Source: Thalassomonas haliotis (GTDB lineage Bacteria; Pseudomonadota; Gammaproteobacteria; Enterobacterales; Alteromonadaceae). Taken from it: DNA of 64,000 bases. Location of the stretch: the NCBI RefSeq assembly GCF_028657945.1, contig NZ_CP059693.1, positions 3,410,001 through 3,474,000 of the forward strand, in the 5' to 3' direction. The position numbers and the translations under genes were made by a program. How positions within the stretch are numbered: the first letter of the stretch is position 1; every line of letters begins with the position of its first letter. Under the pieces are notes generated by a model that saw nothing but the letters and a program-made list of their open reading frames with translations, searched no databases and had not been told where the DNA came from. Below, in pieces: positions 1 to 9,048 of this stretch.

Positions 1-360
1 GCAAGAACCCTGGCGGGCAACGACAACGAATGGCGTTACATTTCCGTGAGGCGCTTTTTCAACATGGTGGAAGAGTCGGTGAAAAAATCCACCTACTGGG
101 CGGTATTCGAACCAAACGACGCCAATACCTGGATCAAAGTCAAAGCCATGATAGAGAATTTCCTCACCCTGCAATGGCGCGACGGTGCCCTACAGGGGGC
201 AACCACCAAGCAGGCGTTTTTCGTCAATGTCGGTTTAGGCACCACCATGACCGCCATGGATATTCTCGAAGGCCGCATGATAGTGGAAATCGGCATGGCC
301 GTGGTGCGCCCGGCTGAATTTATTATTTTACGCTTCTCCCACAAGATGCCTGAGGCCTGA
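1..360 (+). CDS. Contractile sheath protein, C-terminal end (partial)
   Basis: This is the 3' end of a gene that begins before the window; the frame is open from base 1 and stops at 358-360, leaving 119 residues. The visible part matches the C-terminal domain of phage-tail sheath proteins (Afp2/3/4, T4 gp18 type): an ARTL...EWRYISVRR start, then FFNMVEES, the FEPND motif, and a final ILRFSHKMPE strand. The sheath surrounds the inner tube and contracts to drive it through a target envelope. Two tube genes follow after a 115-bp gap, the usual eCIS order. How many sheath paralogues lie upstream cannot be seen from here. Family assignment is firm; full length is unknown. Confidence 0.92.
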   Translation, partial: ARTLAGNDNEWRYISVRRFFNMVEESVKKSTYWAVFEPNDANTWIKVKAMIENFLTLQWRDGALQGATTKQAFFVNVGLGTTMTAMDILEGRMIVEIGMAVVRPAEFIILRFSHKMPEA

Positions 361-365
361 TTCTC

Positions 366-393
366 AATGACTCGTTCTTAATGACTCGTTCTT
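366..393. repeat. Short tandem repeat, 14 bp x 2
   Basis: AATGACTCGTTCTT occurs twice head to tail (366-379 and 380-393), followed by a third partial AATGA. It lies in the 115-bp gap between the sheath stop and the first tube gene. No function is evident; it may be a replication-slippage duplication. Confidence 0.6.
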
Positions 394-475
394 AATGATC
401 AGTGCTTAGACAAAAGAACAATGAAGCAATTAAACATAAACGTTAACAGCAAATTTAATTAAGGTGGATTAACCC

Positions 476-910
476 ATGGCCGACTATCCATTAGCCGCAT
501 TTCACTACCAGGTAGAATGGGGTGGTGAAAAAATGTCTTTCTCCGAAGTTTCGGGACTGAACATGGAAATACAGATGATCGAATACCGCGCAGGCGACGA
601 ACCCCAGAGCGAAGCAAGAAAAAGACCGGGCATCGCCAAATACGGCAACATCACCATGAAAAAAGGCATATTGGCTGCCGACAACAAGTTCTTCGACTGG
701 CTTGATGCCACCCCGGCCAACAAGCTGGCAGATCGCAAGGACATCATTATTTCGTTATTAAACGAAGCCCATGAGCCGGTGATGGTGTGGAAAGCCATCA
801 ATGCCTTTCCGGTAAAAGTAGAAGGCCCCGGGCTTAAATCCACCGGCAATGAAGTGGCGATAGAGTCCATCGAAGTGGCCATCGAAAAACTGACCATAGA
901 GAACGGATAA
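476..910 (+). CDS. eCIS inner tube protein 1 (Afp1/Afp5-like, T4 gp19 family)
   Basis: A 144-residue protein of the phage tail tube (gp19/Hcp-fold) family, which stacks as hexameric rings to form the inner tube of the injection particle. The pattern is typical: an N-terminal AAFHYQVEWGG strand, FSEVSGL, a YRAGDEP...R-PG-KYGNITMKKG segment, a FFDWL helix, then LNEAHEPVMVWKAINAFPVKVEGP and a final acidic IESIEVAIEKL strand. The ATG at 476 is preceded by AAGGTGG, a good ribosome binding site. It lies only 5 bp from the second tube gene, so the two are probably co-translated. Length is normal for the family. Confidence 0.93.
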   Translation: MADYPLAAFHYQVEWGGEKMSFSEVSGLNMEIQMIEYRAGDEPQSEARKRPGIAKYGNITMKKGILAADNKFFDWLDATPANKLADRKDIIISLLNEAHEPVMVWKAINAFPVKVEGPGLKSTGNEVAIESIEVAIEKLTIENG

Positions 911-915
911 ATCTT

Positions 916-1386
916 ATGGCCGCCTATTATCCGCCCGCCGGATTTCATTTTCGCGTTGAATTTGAATTTTTATCCGGTGAAACCCAGGACATACATTTTC
1001 AGGAAGTATCCGGCCTGGCGGCGGAAATAACCACGGAAGAGCTGGTGGAGGGAGGAGAAAACCGCTTTAACCACCGCCTGCCCACCCGGGCCAAATACGC
1101 CAATTTGATTTTAAAACGCGGCCTGTTACCCGACTCCAAGTTAATCGACTGGCTCAGCCATGCCGTGGAAAACCTGGAAGCGAATCCCGGGGTTGCCGGG
1201 CAAGAGCCAACCTCGGTGTATGTCACCTTGCTCAACGAAGAGCAAAAGCCGGTGGCAGACACCTACAGTTTTGTCCGCGCCTGGCCGGTGAAGTGGTCGG
1301 TCTCGGATTTTAAAGCCATGGACAACGCCCTGGTGATAGAAACGCTGGAGCTGAGTTACCAGTACTTTACCAAGAAGAAACTTTAG
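916..1386 (+). CDS. eCIS inner tube protein 2 (Afp1/Afp5-like)
   Basis: A 156-residue second member of the gp19 tube family, diverged from its upstream neighbour. It has the PPAGFHFRVEFEF start, FQEVSGLAAEI, a HRLPTRAKYANLILKRG segment, a LIDWL helix, LNEEQKPVADTYSFVRAWPVKW and a C-terminal LVIETLELSYQYF strand. eCIS loci usually carry two or three tube paralogues; one forms the shaft while another makes the adaptor ring that joins the shaft to the spike and baseplate. This copy has longer inter-strand loops and lies nearer the baseplate genes, so the adaptor role (Afp5-like) is the better guess, but that is inference. Confidence 0.92.
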   Translation: MAAYYPPAGFHFRVEFEFLSGETQDIHFQEVSGLAAEITTEELVEGGENRFNHRLPTRAKYANLILKRGLLPDSKLIDWLSHAVENLEANPGVAGQEPTSVYVTLLNEEQKPVADTYSFVRAWPVKWSVSDFKAMDNALVIETLELSYQYFTKKKL

Positions 1387-1410
1387 ACCAGTTAAGTTGA
1401 GGTTAATGAT

Positions 1411-1566
1411 ATGCCGGTAGAAATCAGGGAATTAGTGATCAAAGCCTATATCGAAGGCACCGGGGAGGAAGGCGCAGGTGCGGCTAATCCTATGGATAAG
1501 GAAGAGATCATCAGCGACTGCATGGAGCAAATCAGCGAATTGCTCAAAGAAAAACTGGAACGTTAA
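1411..1566 (+). CDS. DUF5908-like small eCIS protein
   Basis: A 51-residue reading frame starting at ATG 1411 and ending with TAA at 1564-1566. It begins MPVEIRELVIKAYIEG, the signature start of the DUF5908 family (small proteins with a VEIRELxIKA N terminus), then has a glycine/alanine-rich turn, and ends in an acidic amphipathic helix (KEEIISDCMEQISELLKEK). Such peptides sit at this exact place in many eCIS loci, between the tube genes and the LysM gene. Their job is not established; a small tube- or baseplate-associated factor is likely. It is easily overlooked because of its size, but the family start and position make it convincing. Confidence 0.82.
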   Translation: MPVEIRELVIKAYIEGTGEEGAGAANPMDKEEIISDCMEQISELLKEKLER

Positions 1567-1623
1567 TTTAGAGCATAGCCGTACAACAAGCGCTAACAGC
1601 AACAATAACAATAAGGTCAACAG

Positions 1624-2307
1624 ATGGCAGCAACAGGTGAATTAAAAAAACTCAAAATCGAGCCTTATACCAAATTGGACTACAGTGCCAAGGCGGACTG
1701 CGGCGATTTTGTTGCCATGTTCAACCCCAATACCTATAAACAAAAATATGAGGTGGAATACCAGCCGGTCCAGGGACAAGGCACCACGGGCAGCACCCAG
1801 AAATTCGGTAAAATAAAACCCCAGGAATACAGCTTCGATTTTGTCTTCGACGGCACCGGCGTTTCCTCGGATAAAAAAGAAGTGGCGGATGAAATCGAGC
1901 ATTTCCTGGTCGTGACCGGCAAGAACAACGGCGATATTCACCGCCCCCATTACCTTAAAATTTCCTGGGGTTCGCTGATCTCCAAATGCGTGCTCAAATC
2001 CGCCGATATCAGCTATAACCTGTTCCGCCCCGACGGCAAACCGCTCAGGGCAAAAGTCACCGCCACCTTTGCCGAGAATATCGACGATACCCTGCGGGTA
2101 GCCGAAGAAGGCAATAATTCCCCGGATTTGACCCATGTGCGCACGGTACACCAGGGAGATACCCTGCCGTTGATGACTTATCGCATTTACGGCGACAGTA
2201 AATATTACCTGGCGGTAGCCAAAGCCAATAACATTACCAACTTCCGCGAGCTTGAAGTAGGCCGTTCTATTTACTTTCCACCACTGAATCAGCAGGCACC
2301 TAAATGA
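1624..2307 (+). CDS. LysM-containing eCIS tube/baseplate protein (Afp7-like)
   Basis: A 227-residue protein with an N-terminal CIS-tube-associated domain (about 1-165; markers FVAMFNPNTYKQKYEVEY, GKIKPQEYSFDFVFDGTG, KISWGSLISKCVLKSADISYNLFRPDGKPLRAKV) and a C-terminal LysM (about 172-222; VHQGDTLPLMTYRIYGDS...LAVAKANNI...LEVGRSIYFPP). This is the Afp7/Pvc7 arrangement, related to T4 gp53/gp54 initiator proteins, with LysM contributing to baseplate assembly rather than peptidoglycan binding. ATG 1624 follows an AAGGTC site. Its stop (TGA 2305-2307) overlaps by three bases the ATG of a 46-codon copy of its own LysM end. The role is known for the family; the assignment here rests on motif pattern and gene order. 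Confidence 0.9.
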   Translation: MAATGELKKLKIEPYTKLDYSAKADCGDFVAMFNPNTYKQKYEVEYQPVQGQGTTGSTQKFGKIKPQEYSFDFVFDGTGVSSDKKEVADEIEHFLVVTGKNNGDIHRPHYLKISWGSLISKCVLKSADISYNLFRPDGKPLRAKVTATFAENIDDTLRVAEEGNNSPDLTHVRTVHQGDTLPLMTYRIYGDSKYYLAVAKANNITNFRELEVGRSIYFPPLNQQAPK

Positions 2308-2444
2308 TCAACAAACGTATTTACGGCGGCTGTAAATATTGCCTGGCGGTAGCCAAAGCCAATAACATCAGCAACTTCCGTGAGCTGGAAGTGGGTCAAT
2401 GCACCATCTATTTTCCACCACTAAATCAGCAGGTTGGAAAATGA
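2304..2444 (+). pseudogene. Duplicated LysM C-terminal fragment (46-codon ORF)
   Basis: The stretch 2304-2444 is an open frame of 46 codons whose product, from IYGGCKYCLAVAKANNIS to the FPPLNQQ end, copies the last ~43 residues of the LysM domain just upstream, and the DNA is nearly identical too. It starts with an ATG overlapping the Afp7-like stop (ATGA) and ends with a TGA overlapping the ATG of the spike gene, so it keeps a perfect translational relay between both neighbours. Three changes introduce cysteines (S to C, Y to C, S/I to C/T region). It lacks the first half of a LysM fold, so it is probably a leftover of a tandem duplication, though it could act as a coupling leader for the spike gene. 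Confidence 0.75.
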
Positions 2445-4189
2445 GCGACGAACGCATCATCCCGCTGCCGGATTTTGGCGATCTCGCCAGCTTCACGGTA
2501 AAAATAGACGGCAGCGAGCTTAGCCCGGAAACCCATGTCGCCAATATTATTATCCGCAAAGAATACAACAAGGTCGCCAACGCTACTTTAGTGGTGCTTG
2601 ACGGCGATGCCGCGCAGCAGGACTTTGCCGAAAGCAATTCCGATATTTTTATCCCGGGCAAAGAAGTCGAAGTGCTGGCCGGTTATCACTCGGACGAGAC
2701 CCAGGTCTTTAAAGGCCTGATCATCAGCCAGGGCTTAAAAGTCAGAAAAAACAAACCGGCGCAGCTGATTGTCGAATGTAAAGATAAAGCCATCCATATG
2801 ACGGGGGCACGCAACAGCCGCTATTTTAGTGAGATGAAAGACAGTGAGATCATCGAAGAACTCTCAGGAGCCTACGGCGTAGAAACCGATATTGAAGCAA
2901 GCGACATCAGCCATAAGGAAATGGTGCAGTATAACTGCACCGACTGGGACTTTATCCTCACCCGCGCCGAAGCCAACAGCAAACTGGTGAGCACAGACGA
3001 CGGCAAGTTAACGGTTGCCGGCGCCGATCTCAACCAGGAGCCGGTATTAAGTCTCAATTACGGCTCTACCCTGATGGAATTTGAAGCCTCGATGGATGCC
3101 CGCAATCAGATCCCGACAAGTAAAAGCGAATCCTGGGATTACGCCAGCCAGGAAATCATCGAAGAAGAAGGCTCAGATCCCGGCCTGAACGAAGCCGGTA
3201 ACCTCAGCACCGCCGATCTGGCCAAAGTGCTGGAATACGACAGCCTGAACCTGAAACATACCGGCAAAGTCGCCGACGAGGAGCTTAAATCCTGGTCTGA
3301 TGCGAGAATTTACCGCAGCCGCCTGGCGAAAACCCTGGGCCGTGCCCGTTGCCAGGGTTTTGGCAAGATAAAACCCGGCGCCCTGGTGGAGTTTTCCGGG
3401 GTTGGCGACCGCTTCAACGGCAAACACCTGATCACCGCCATCCGCCACCAGATCAATACCGACAACTGGACCTCGGACATCGGCTTTGGCATGCCGACCA
3501 ACTGGTTTGCCGATAAGCCGGATATCATGGAGCGTCCCGCTTCCGCCCTGTTGCCCGGGGTACGCGGTCTGCAAATCGGCATCTGCAAACAAATCGGCGA
3601 AGACCCCGATGGCGAAGACAGAATTTTGATCACTTTGCCTATCATCAATCCCGACGGCGACGGCATCTGGGCGCGCATTTCCACTTTAGATGCCGGGGAC
3701 AAGCGCGGCTCTTTCTTCCGCCCGGAAATAGACGACGAAGTACTGGTGGGTTTTCTTAATGACGACCCCCGCGACCCAATCGTGCTCGGCATGCTCAACA
3801 GCAGCTCAAAACCTGCGCCGCTGAGTGGCAGCGACGACAATCATGAAAAAGGCTGGGTAACCCGCAGCGAAATGAAGATGATCTTTGACGACGATAAAGT
3901 CAGCTACACCCTGGAAACCCCCAAAGGTAACAAAGTTGTGCTTAGTGAAGACAGCGCCAGCATATTAGTCGAAGACGAAAACGGCAATAAGATGGAAATG
4001 ACCTCAGACGGTATCCTGCTGGACAGTCCCGGGGATATCAATATTAAGGCAACCGGGGATGTCAATATCCAAGGTACAAACTGCAATATCAAGGCATCGG
4101 CGGAATTTAAAGCCGAAGGCGGCGCCGGGGCGGAAATGAGCACCAGTGCGGTCGCCGTGGTGAAAGGTTCACTGGTACAGATTAACTAG
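2441..4189 (+). CDS. VgrG-like spike protein (Afp8-like)
   Basis: A 582-residue central spike protein. ATG 2441 is chosen over an in-frame ATG 42 bases earlier because GGAAA precedes it and because MSDERIIPLPDFGDLASFTV is the usual start. Residues ~10-370 resemble the gp27/phage late control D domain; ~375-470 the gp5 OB-fold (GLQIGICKQIGEDPDGEDRILITLP, then GKRGSFFRPEIDDEVLVGFLNDDPRDPIVLGML); from ~500 a repetitive beta-helix (ILVEDENGNKMEMTSDGILL, SPGDINIKATGDVNIQG) forms the needle. It forms a trimer under the tube and carries the PAAR tip encoded next. No extended effector domain is fused at the C terminus. Family and position agree fully. Confidence 0.93.
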   Translation: MSDERIIPLPDFGDLASFTVKIDGSELSPETHVANIIIRKEYNKVANATLVVLDGDAAQQDFAESNSDIFIPGKEVEVLAGYHSDETQVFKGLIISQGLKVRKNKPAQLIVECKDKAIHMTGARNSRYFSEMKDSEIIEELSGAYGVETDIEASDISHKEMVQYNCTDWDFILTRAEANSKLVSTDDGKLTVAGADLNQEPVLSLNYGSTLMEFEASMDARNQIPTSKSESWDYASQEIIEEEGSDPGLNEAGNLSTADLAKVLEYDSLNLKHTGKVADEELKSWSDARIYRSRLAKTLGRARCQGFGKIKPGALVEFSGVGDRFNGKHLITAIRHQINTDNWTSDIGFGMPTNWFADKPDIMERPASALLPGVRGLQIGICKQIGEDPDGEDRILITLPIINPDGDGIWARISTLDAGDKRGSFFRPEIDDEVLVGFLNDDPRDPIVLGMLNSSSKPAPLSGSDDNHEKGWVTRSEMKMIFDDDKVSYTLETPKGNKVVLSEDSASILVEDENGNKMEMTSDGILLDSPGDINIKATGDVNIQGTNCNIKASAEFKAEGGAGAEMSTSAVAVVKGSLVQIN

Positions 4190-4225
4190 TTTTACGCTCA
4201 AATTTATAGGAAATAAGGAGAGAAA

Positions 4226-4501
4226 ATGCCAGCAGCAGCCAGAGTCGGTGATGTTTCAACCCACGGCGGTACTATTGTCGGACCGGGGGAAGCGACCGTG
4301 CTTATCGGCAAAATGCCCGCAGCCGTGCTTGGAGACACCCATGTCTGTCCTATTCCGCCACCGCCGCATATCCCTGTGACTCCCTTAGTGCTGTCCAGCG
4401 CTACTGTGTTGATCGGCGGCAAACCCGCGGTGCGTGTCGGCGATACCTGTATCTGCGGCGCATCGGCGGCCATCGGCGAACCAACCGTGATCATCGGCTG
4501 A
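4226..4501 (+). CDS. PAAR-domain spike tip protein
   Basis: A 91-residue PAAR-repeat protein that caps and sharpens the spike trimer. The family features are plain: MPAAARVGDVSTHGGTIVGPG, a VLIGKMPAAVLGDTHVCP segment, and VLIGGKPAVRVGDTCICGA followed by EPTVIIG. Histidines and cysteines (H in THGG, H/C in THVCP, C in TCIC) are placed as in PAAR proteins that bind one zinc at the tip. It has no toxin extension, so cargo in this system must be carried otherwise, most likely inside the tube. ATG 4226 follows an AAGGAGAG ribosome binding site. Corresponds in place to Afp10-type genes. Confidence 0.93.
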   Translation: MPAAARVGDVSTHGGTIVGPGEATVLIGKMPAAVLGDTHVCPIPPPPHIPVTPLVLSSATVLIGGKPAVRVGDTCICGASAAIGEPTVIIG

Positions 4502-4514
4502 TTAGGAATAAGAC

Positions 4515-4925
4515 ATGAGTGAAGAGAATCCATTCTTAGGCACAGGCTGGGCATTCCCGCCGACTTTTAACAAGGACACCCGCTCTGTGGGCATGACCAG
4601 CGGCGTGGAAGATATTAACAAAAGCCTGGAAATTCTCCTGTCGACTTCTTTGGGGGAGCGCATCATGCACCCGACCTATGGCTGTAACCTCAAAGATTAT
4701 TTATTCGAACCGCTGGATCAATCCCTGGATGCGTTTTTAAAAGACCTGATCAAAACCGCGATTTTATATTTTGAACCGAGGATTCTGCTGGAAAAAATCA
4801 GCCTGGAGCCGGTATCCCTTGAAGGCCGGGTCACCATCACCCTGGATTACCGGGTACGCAGCACCAATTCCCGTTATAACTTTGTATTGCCGTTTTATCT
4901 CAATGAAGGCGCAACAACGCCATAA
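4515..4925 (+). CDS. gp25-like baseplate wedge protein (Afp9-like)
   Basis: A 136-residue protein of the GPW/gp25 family. Visible marks are GWAFPPTF near the N terminus, a GVEDINKSLEILLSTSLGERIMHPTYGC segment (the conserved IxQSIxxILxTxxGERxMxPxxG pattern), a DYLFEPLD turn, FEPRI, and a C-terminal ITLDYRVRSTNSRYNFVLPFYL. gp25 nucleates sheath assembly on the baseplate and contains the LxTxxGER...EPR catalytic-looking motif conserved across contractile machines. It follows the PAAR gene by 13 bp with a GGAA ribosome binding site and is part of the same operon. Confidence 0.93.
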   Translation: MSEENPFLGTGWAFPPTFNKDTRSVGMTSGVEDINKSLEILLSTSLGERIMHPTYGCNLKDYLFEPLDQSLDAFLKDLIKTAILYFEPRILLEKISLEPVSLEGRVTITLDYRVRSTNSRYNFVLPFYLNEGATTP

Positions 4926-4986
4926 CCGAAAGTTAAGGTAAAAATGAAGGTAATAGTGAGAGCTAACAGATGAAAATAGAGCGCCG

Positions 4987-7900
4987 ATGGACATAGAGAT
5001 CTGCAAAACAAAAAATCCCTTGGTAAGGGATGGCACCAGCCAGCAGCAGCGGTGGCTCAAACAGCTGCACCCGCGTTATGCCCGCATAGACGACAGATCT
5101 ATGGCTGATCTGCTTAATTTTGCCAACCTTTACAGCCGGGAGCTGCAATATTACGACAACCAGGATCAGAGCGATGGCGACTGGCACGCCTTTTTCGACT
5201 CGGATCTCGCCTGTCTTATCGCCGCCGTAGCCAACAAAGATAACGGTCACTACAAGACATTATTGTACCAGCTTAAAAGTTATTTAAATGAGCAGCCCAG
5301 CGCCGAGGCAATCCTGGCATCCGGCGTACTCGATACCCTGAGCAAATTTATCTTCCAGTTAGCTTATGAAATCAATGACTGGGCGGTAAAAGCACAGGCC
5401 GACGGCGCTTTTAAACAACACCTTTACCGGCAGATCACCTCTGAACTGGCACTAAGCCTGACCGAAACCGTCAACAGTTATAATGCCCTGCTCGAACTGC
5501 CGCCGCCGGAGGAAGAGGCAAGCCCCCAGCAGCTGCCTACTTTTCCCTTTAAGGCAGAGCTGGTGCAACACCAGGTATTCTCGGCGCTGTGGAAAAGCAC
5601 TTCAAATGGAAATGGCGATAACCCGCCTGACAGCATTAACCAGTGGCAAAGCCTGCACGACAGGTTTGTCATCCCAGGGCTGACTCCGCAGCCGGGAGAA
5701 CCATTAAGCCCTGAGCAAAAAGTTCTGATAGCGCAAAGTTCGATAACCCTGGCTGCAGCGGCGCAGCTGTTTTTACAGGCACAAAACCAGTTGATCCAGG
5801 CCGCCCCCGGCTACCTGTTTCATCTTATTCATCACAACGAAAACCACAAACCCCATATTGCCCTGTTTATTGCTTTCACCCGACTGTATAAATTTGCCCA
5901 AATCCATATCAACTCCCTGACAGGCAAGCATCTGGACTTTTATTACCGGGATATACTCGGCTTTACCCCTCTCCCGGCGACAAAAGACCGGGTGCACCTG
6001 TTATTTGAACTGGCCAAAGCCCCCAAACACCATAAGCTTGAACAAGGCACCTTGTTTAACGCCGGCTTTGACGGCGACGGTAAAGCAGTACATTACGCCT
6101 TAAACAATGAGCTGGTGGTCAACAAAGCCGCGATTAAAGAAAGCGGCGATATCAAATCCGTTTTTATCGATAACAGCCCGGGAATGCCGGTATTTAGCGC
6201 TGATGTAGCAAATTCCAGCGACGGCAAAGGCAAAGCCTTTACTAACCCTGAGCCAAGATGGAAACCCTTTGGCCAAAGCCAGCTGGTTAACGGCGAATTA
6301 AAAAGCGCAGAAACCAGAAGCGGCGAAACGGCTGAGTTAGGTTTTGCCATCAGCTCGCCACTACTGGACTTACGCGAGGGTGAGCGCACCATAAACTTAA
6401 AGCTCTACGTGTCTATACCAAATAGCCAAACAGCTCCCCTGCTGTTAAGCCCGGAACTTATCAAGGTACACTTAAGTGGTGAAAAACAATGGCTGGAGGC
6501 TGAAATCACGGCCTTTAATCAACAAAGCGACCACTTAGCTTTAACGGTCAAACTTTCCGTTGAACAAGGGGCAGTAACCCCTTTTGATGGACAAATACTC
6601 ACGGGCAGAGACTATCAAAGCCGCTTTCCGGTAATGCAGGTAATGCTGCGCCATGCCCAAGAAAGCGCTCAAGAAAGTGCTCAAGAAACACTTAAGCTTG
6701 CAACCGCCCAGAAAAATATAAACCAGACAAGTGTTGGCCCCGCAACCAGTACCCGGGAAAACTCAGCTAAACAAAGCACGGCCAAGCAAAGCCAGGCGAG
6801 TGCCAACCTGGCAAGTTCAAGTCAAAACAAAATCTTTGCCTACCAGGCCCTTAAAGCGATTGAACTCACCGGTTTGATATTAGATGTCGATGTCACCGGC
6901 GTTAAAAACCTGATAGTGCAAAGCGATCTTGGCGTGCTTGACGCCAATAAACCGTTTCTGCCTTTTGGCCCCAAACCGGTATTAACCGGGGCATTTTATA
7001 TCGGCTGTGACGAAGCCTTTCGAAAACCCCTGATCTCAGCTTCATTAAGGGCCCGTTGGCAAGGAGCCCCGGCAAGTTTTACTGAGCACTATAAAGCCTA
7101 TTATGACGATATCTTACCCGCCCAACCTGCTAAGGATCCGGCTGATAAGTCCGGTAATACCACAGTTTTCATCACTGAAGCTATCGAAGCAGAGTCGAAA
7201 ATCAATGAAGCAAATATTAAGGCAAAGGTCAGTATTTTAAAAAATTACGGTTGGGAGGAAAAACAATCAGGGTTAGTGTTATTCAATAAAACCGATACCG
7301 GCAAAGAAAACAATTCGGTAGATACAAGCGAGCTGCCCCAATACGGCCTGAGCATACAGCTAAATGCAGGGACTAACACTAACGAACCGCTGATGCCGCA
7401 GGCTGCAGACCTTGATACGCTGGCAAACTTTCATAATTCCCTAGCGCAGGGCTTTATTAAACTTACCCTGAGCGGCCCGCTTGATGTCCTGGGGCATAAA
7501 CGTTACTCCCGGGTTTATTCAAAACGTGTGGTCCAACAAATAAACCACCCGGAACTGACCTTGATCCCCAACGAGCCCTATACCCCGGTGTTGCAGGATA
7601 TCAGCCTTAATTACAAGGCAGCAATATCCGCTGCGGTAAATCAGCTGGGAGCAGAAACTGAGCTCTATTTTTATCACGTTTACCCCTTTGGCAGCAGCTT
7701 AGCCAAGCCGGGTGGCTCTGCTGTCACCAGCAACAGCACGGCAACAACAGCGAGCCTGCTCCCCCTGATGCCAAGGTTTGTTACCGAAGAAGACGGCCAG
7801 TTAAAACAAAACCGCGGCGAAATGTATATCGGCTTATCCGATACCCGCTTGCCGCAGCTGGTTACCCTGTTTTTCCAGGTAGCCGAAGGCAGCGCCGATC

Positions 7901-9048
7901 CCAGGTTTAATAAGGAAACCATCCACTGGTCGGTATTAACAGACAACCAATGGCAGGAATTAACCAGCAAAGAAGTGATCGCCGACAGCACCAACGCCTT
8001 TAATACCTCAGGCATAGTGACCATCACCTTACCCGGCGAGATAAACGATAACAATACCTTGCTGCCGCCCGGTAAAACTTGGCTCAGGGCCGCAGTATTA
8101 GAACAACCGACGGCAGTTTGCGATCTGATCACTATCTCTACCCAGGCCGGTGAAGCCTCATTCAGCGACGACAACAATCACCAGGAATTTTTAGCCAGTC
8201 CCTTACCCGCCAACACCATAAGCAAACTTAAGATCAAACAATCCGATATCAAGGGCATCAGCCAGCCCTATACTGCGGTTGAGGGCAAGGCCGGGGAAAA
8301 TAACAACCGCTTTAATACCCGGGTTGCCGAACGCTTAAGACACAAAGACAGGGCCATCACCCTCTGGGATTATGAACACCTGGTGCTGCAGGCTTTTGAT
8401 GATATCTACAAGGCAAAATGCATCAACCACAGCAGCTACCTCTTCCCGAAGAAAGAGACGAAAGACAGCCAGAGCTTATTGACATCTGAATTTGCCCCCG
8501 GCTATGTCACTGTCGTTGTCATCGCCGATCTCAGTAATAAAAACGCCATCGACCCGCTTGAACCCAGGGCCAGCCTGGACAAACTTGATAAAATCAAAAG
8601 CTTCTTGCAGCAACGTATGACCCCCTGGGCCGCAGAAAAGCTGCGTGTGCTCAACCCTATGTATGAAGCGATACAACTGGAGTTTAATGTCACTTTCCGC
8701 AGCGGTTTTGACCCCGGTCTTTACACCGAAACCCTGAACCAGGATCTGATGGAATTCTTATCCCCCTGGGCCTTTGCAGGCAACACAAGGGCAGAAATCC
8801 ATTTCGGCGGCAAAATCCACAGGTCGGTACTGGTAAATTTTATCGAACAAAGGGAGTACGTCGATTACCTGAGCGAGGTAAAAATGCACCAGCATCTTGA
8901 ACCGCCCCCTTCAACCTCAATACAAGGCACGCCAGCAGCAGACGAAATCAGTTTTTACGATATCGAGCAAGCAACGCCGAGCAACGCCCGCTCTATTTTT
9001 GTCTCCCATAAAAAACACCTGATCACCGCGGGAGGAAGTTGTCAATGA
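4987..9048 (+). CDS. Giant baseplate J-like protein (Afp11-like)
   Basis: A 1353-residue wedge protein equivalent to Afp11/Pvc11 (T4 gp6-related). Recognisable stretches include the KHLDFYYRDILGFTP region at ~310-330, RVHLLFELAK, and near the C terminus RVAERLRHKDRAITLWDYEHLVLQAFDDIYKAKC, the block shared by baseplate J-type eCIS proteins, followed by VVVIADL...RASLDKLDKIKSFLQQRM. Residues ~555-615 are a low-complexity Gln/Ala/Ser stretch (repeated AQES units, then SAKQS/AKQSQ), an apparent linker between globular halves. The start at 4987 lacks a strong ribosome binding site. The stop overlaps the next ATG (ATGA at 9045-9048), indicating coupled translation with the Afp12-like gene. Confidence 0.9.
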   Translation: MDIEICKTKNPLVRDGTSQQQRWLKQLHPRYARIDDRSMADLLNFANLYSRELQYYDNQDQSDGDWHAFFDSDLACLIAAVANKDNGHYKTLLYQLKSYLNEQPSAEAILASGVLDTLSKFIFQLAYEINDWAVKAQADGAFKQHLYRQITSELALSLTETVNSYNALLELPPPEEEASPQQLPTFPFKAELVQHQVFSALWKSTSNGNGDNPPDSINQWQSLHDRFVIPGLTPQPGEPLSPEQKVLIAQSSITLAAAAQLFLQAQNQLIQAAPGYLFHLIHHNENHKPHIALFIAFTRLYKFAQIHINSLTGKHLDFYYRDILGFTPLPATKDRVHLLFELAKAPKHHKLEQGTLFNAGFDGDGKAVHYALNNELVVNKAAIKESGDIKSVFIDNSPGMPVFSADVANSSDGKGKAFTNPEPRWKPFGQSQLVNGELKSAETRSGETAELGFAISSPLLDLREGERTINLKLYVSIPNSQTAPLLLSPELIKVHLSGEKQWLEAEITAFNQQSDHLALTVKLSVEQGAVTPFDGQILTGRDYQSRFPVMQVMLRHAQESAQESAQETLKLATAQKNINQTSVGPATSTRENSAKQSTAKQSQASANLASSSQNKIFAYQALKAIELTGLILDVDVTGVKNLIVQSDLGVLDANKPFLPFGPKPVLTGAFYIGCDEAFRKPLISASLRARWQGAPASFTEHYKAYYDDILPAQPAKDPADKSGNTTVFITEAIEAESKINEANIKAKVSILKNYGWEEKQSGLVLFNKTDTGKENNSVDTSELPQYGLSIQLNAGTNTNEPLMPQAADLDTLANFHNSLAQGFIKLTLSGPLDVLGHKRYSRVYSKRVVQQINHPELTLIPNEPYTPVLQDISLNYKAAISAAVNQLGAETELYFYHVYPFGSSLAKPGGSAVTSNSTATTASLLPLMPRFVTEEDGQLKQNRGEMYIGLSDTRLPQLVTLFFQVAEGSADPRFNKETIHWSVLTDNQWQELTSKEVIADSTNAFNTSGIVTITLPGEINDNNTLLPPGKTWLRAAVLEQPTAVCDLITISTQAGEASFSDDNNHQEFLASPLPANTISKLKIKQSDIKGISQPYTAVEGKAGENNNRFNTRVAERLRHKDRAITLWDYEHLVLQAFDDIYKAKCINHSSYLFPKKETKDSQSLLTSEFAPGYVTVVVIADLSNKNAIDPLEPRASLDKLDKIKSFLQQRMTPWAAEKLRVLNPMYEAIQLEFNVTFRSGFDPGLYTETLNQDLMEFLSPWAFAGNTRAEIHFGGKIHRSVLVNFIEQREYVDYLSEVKMHQHLEPPPSTSIQGTPAADEISFYDIEQATPSNARSIFVSHKKHLITAGGSCQ

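Noticed and set aside
30-317. A separate 95-residue gene at the window start
   Set aside because: It lies in another frame of the sheath gene, has no family features, and the sheath frame is open from base 1.
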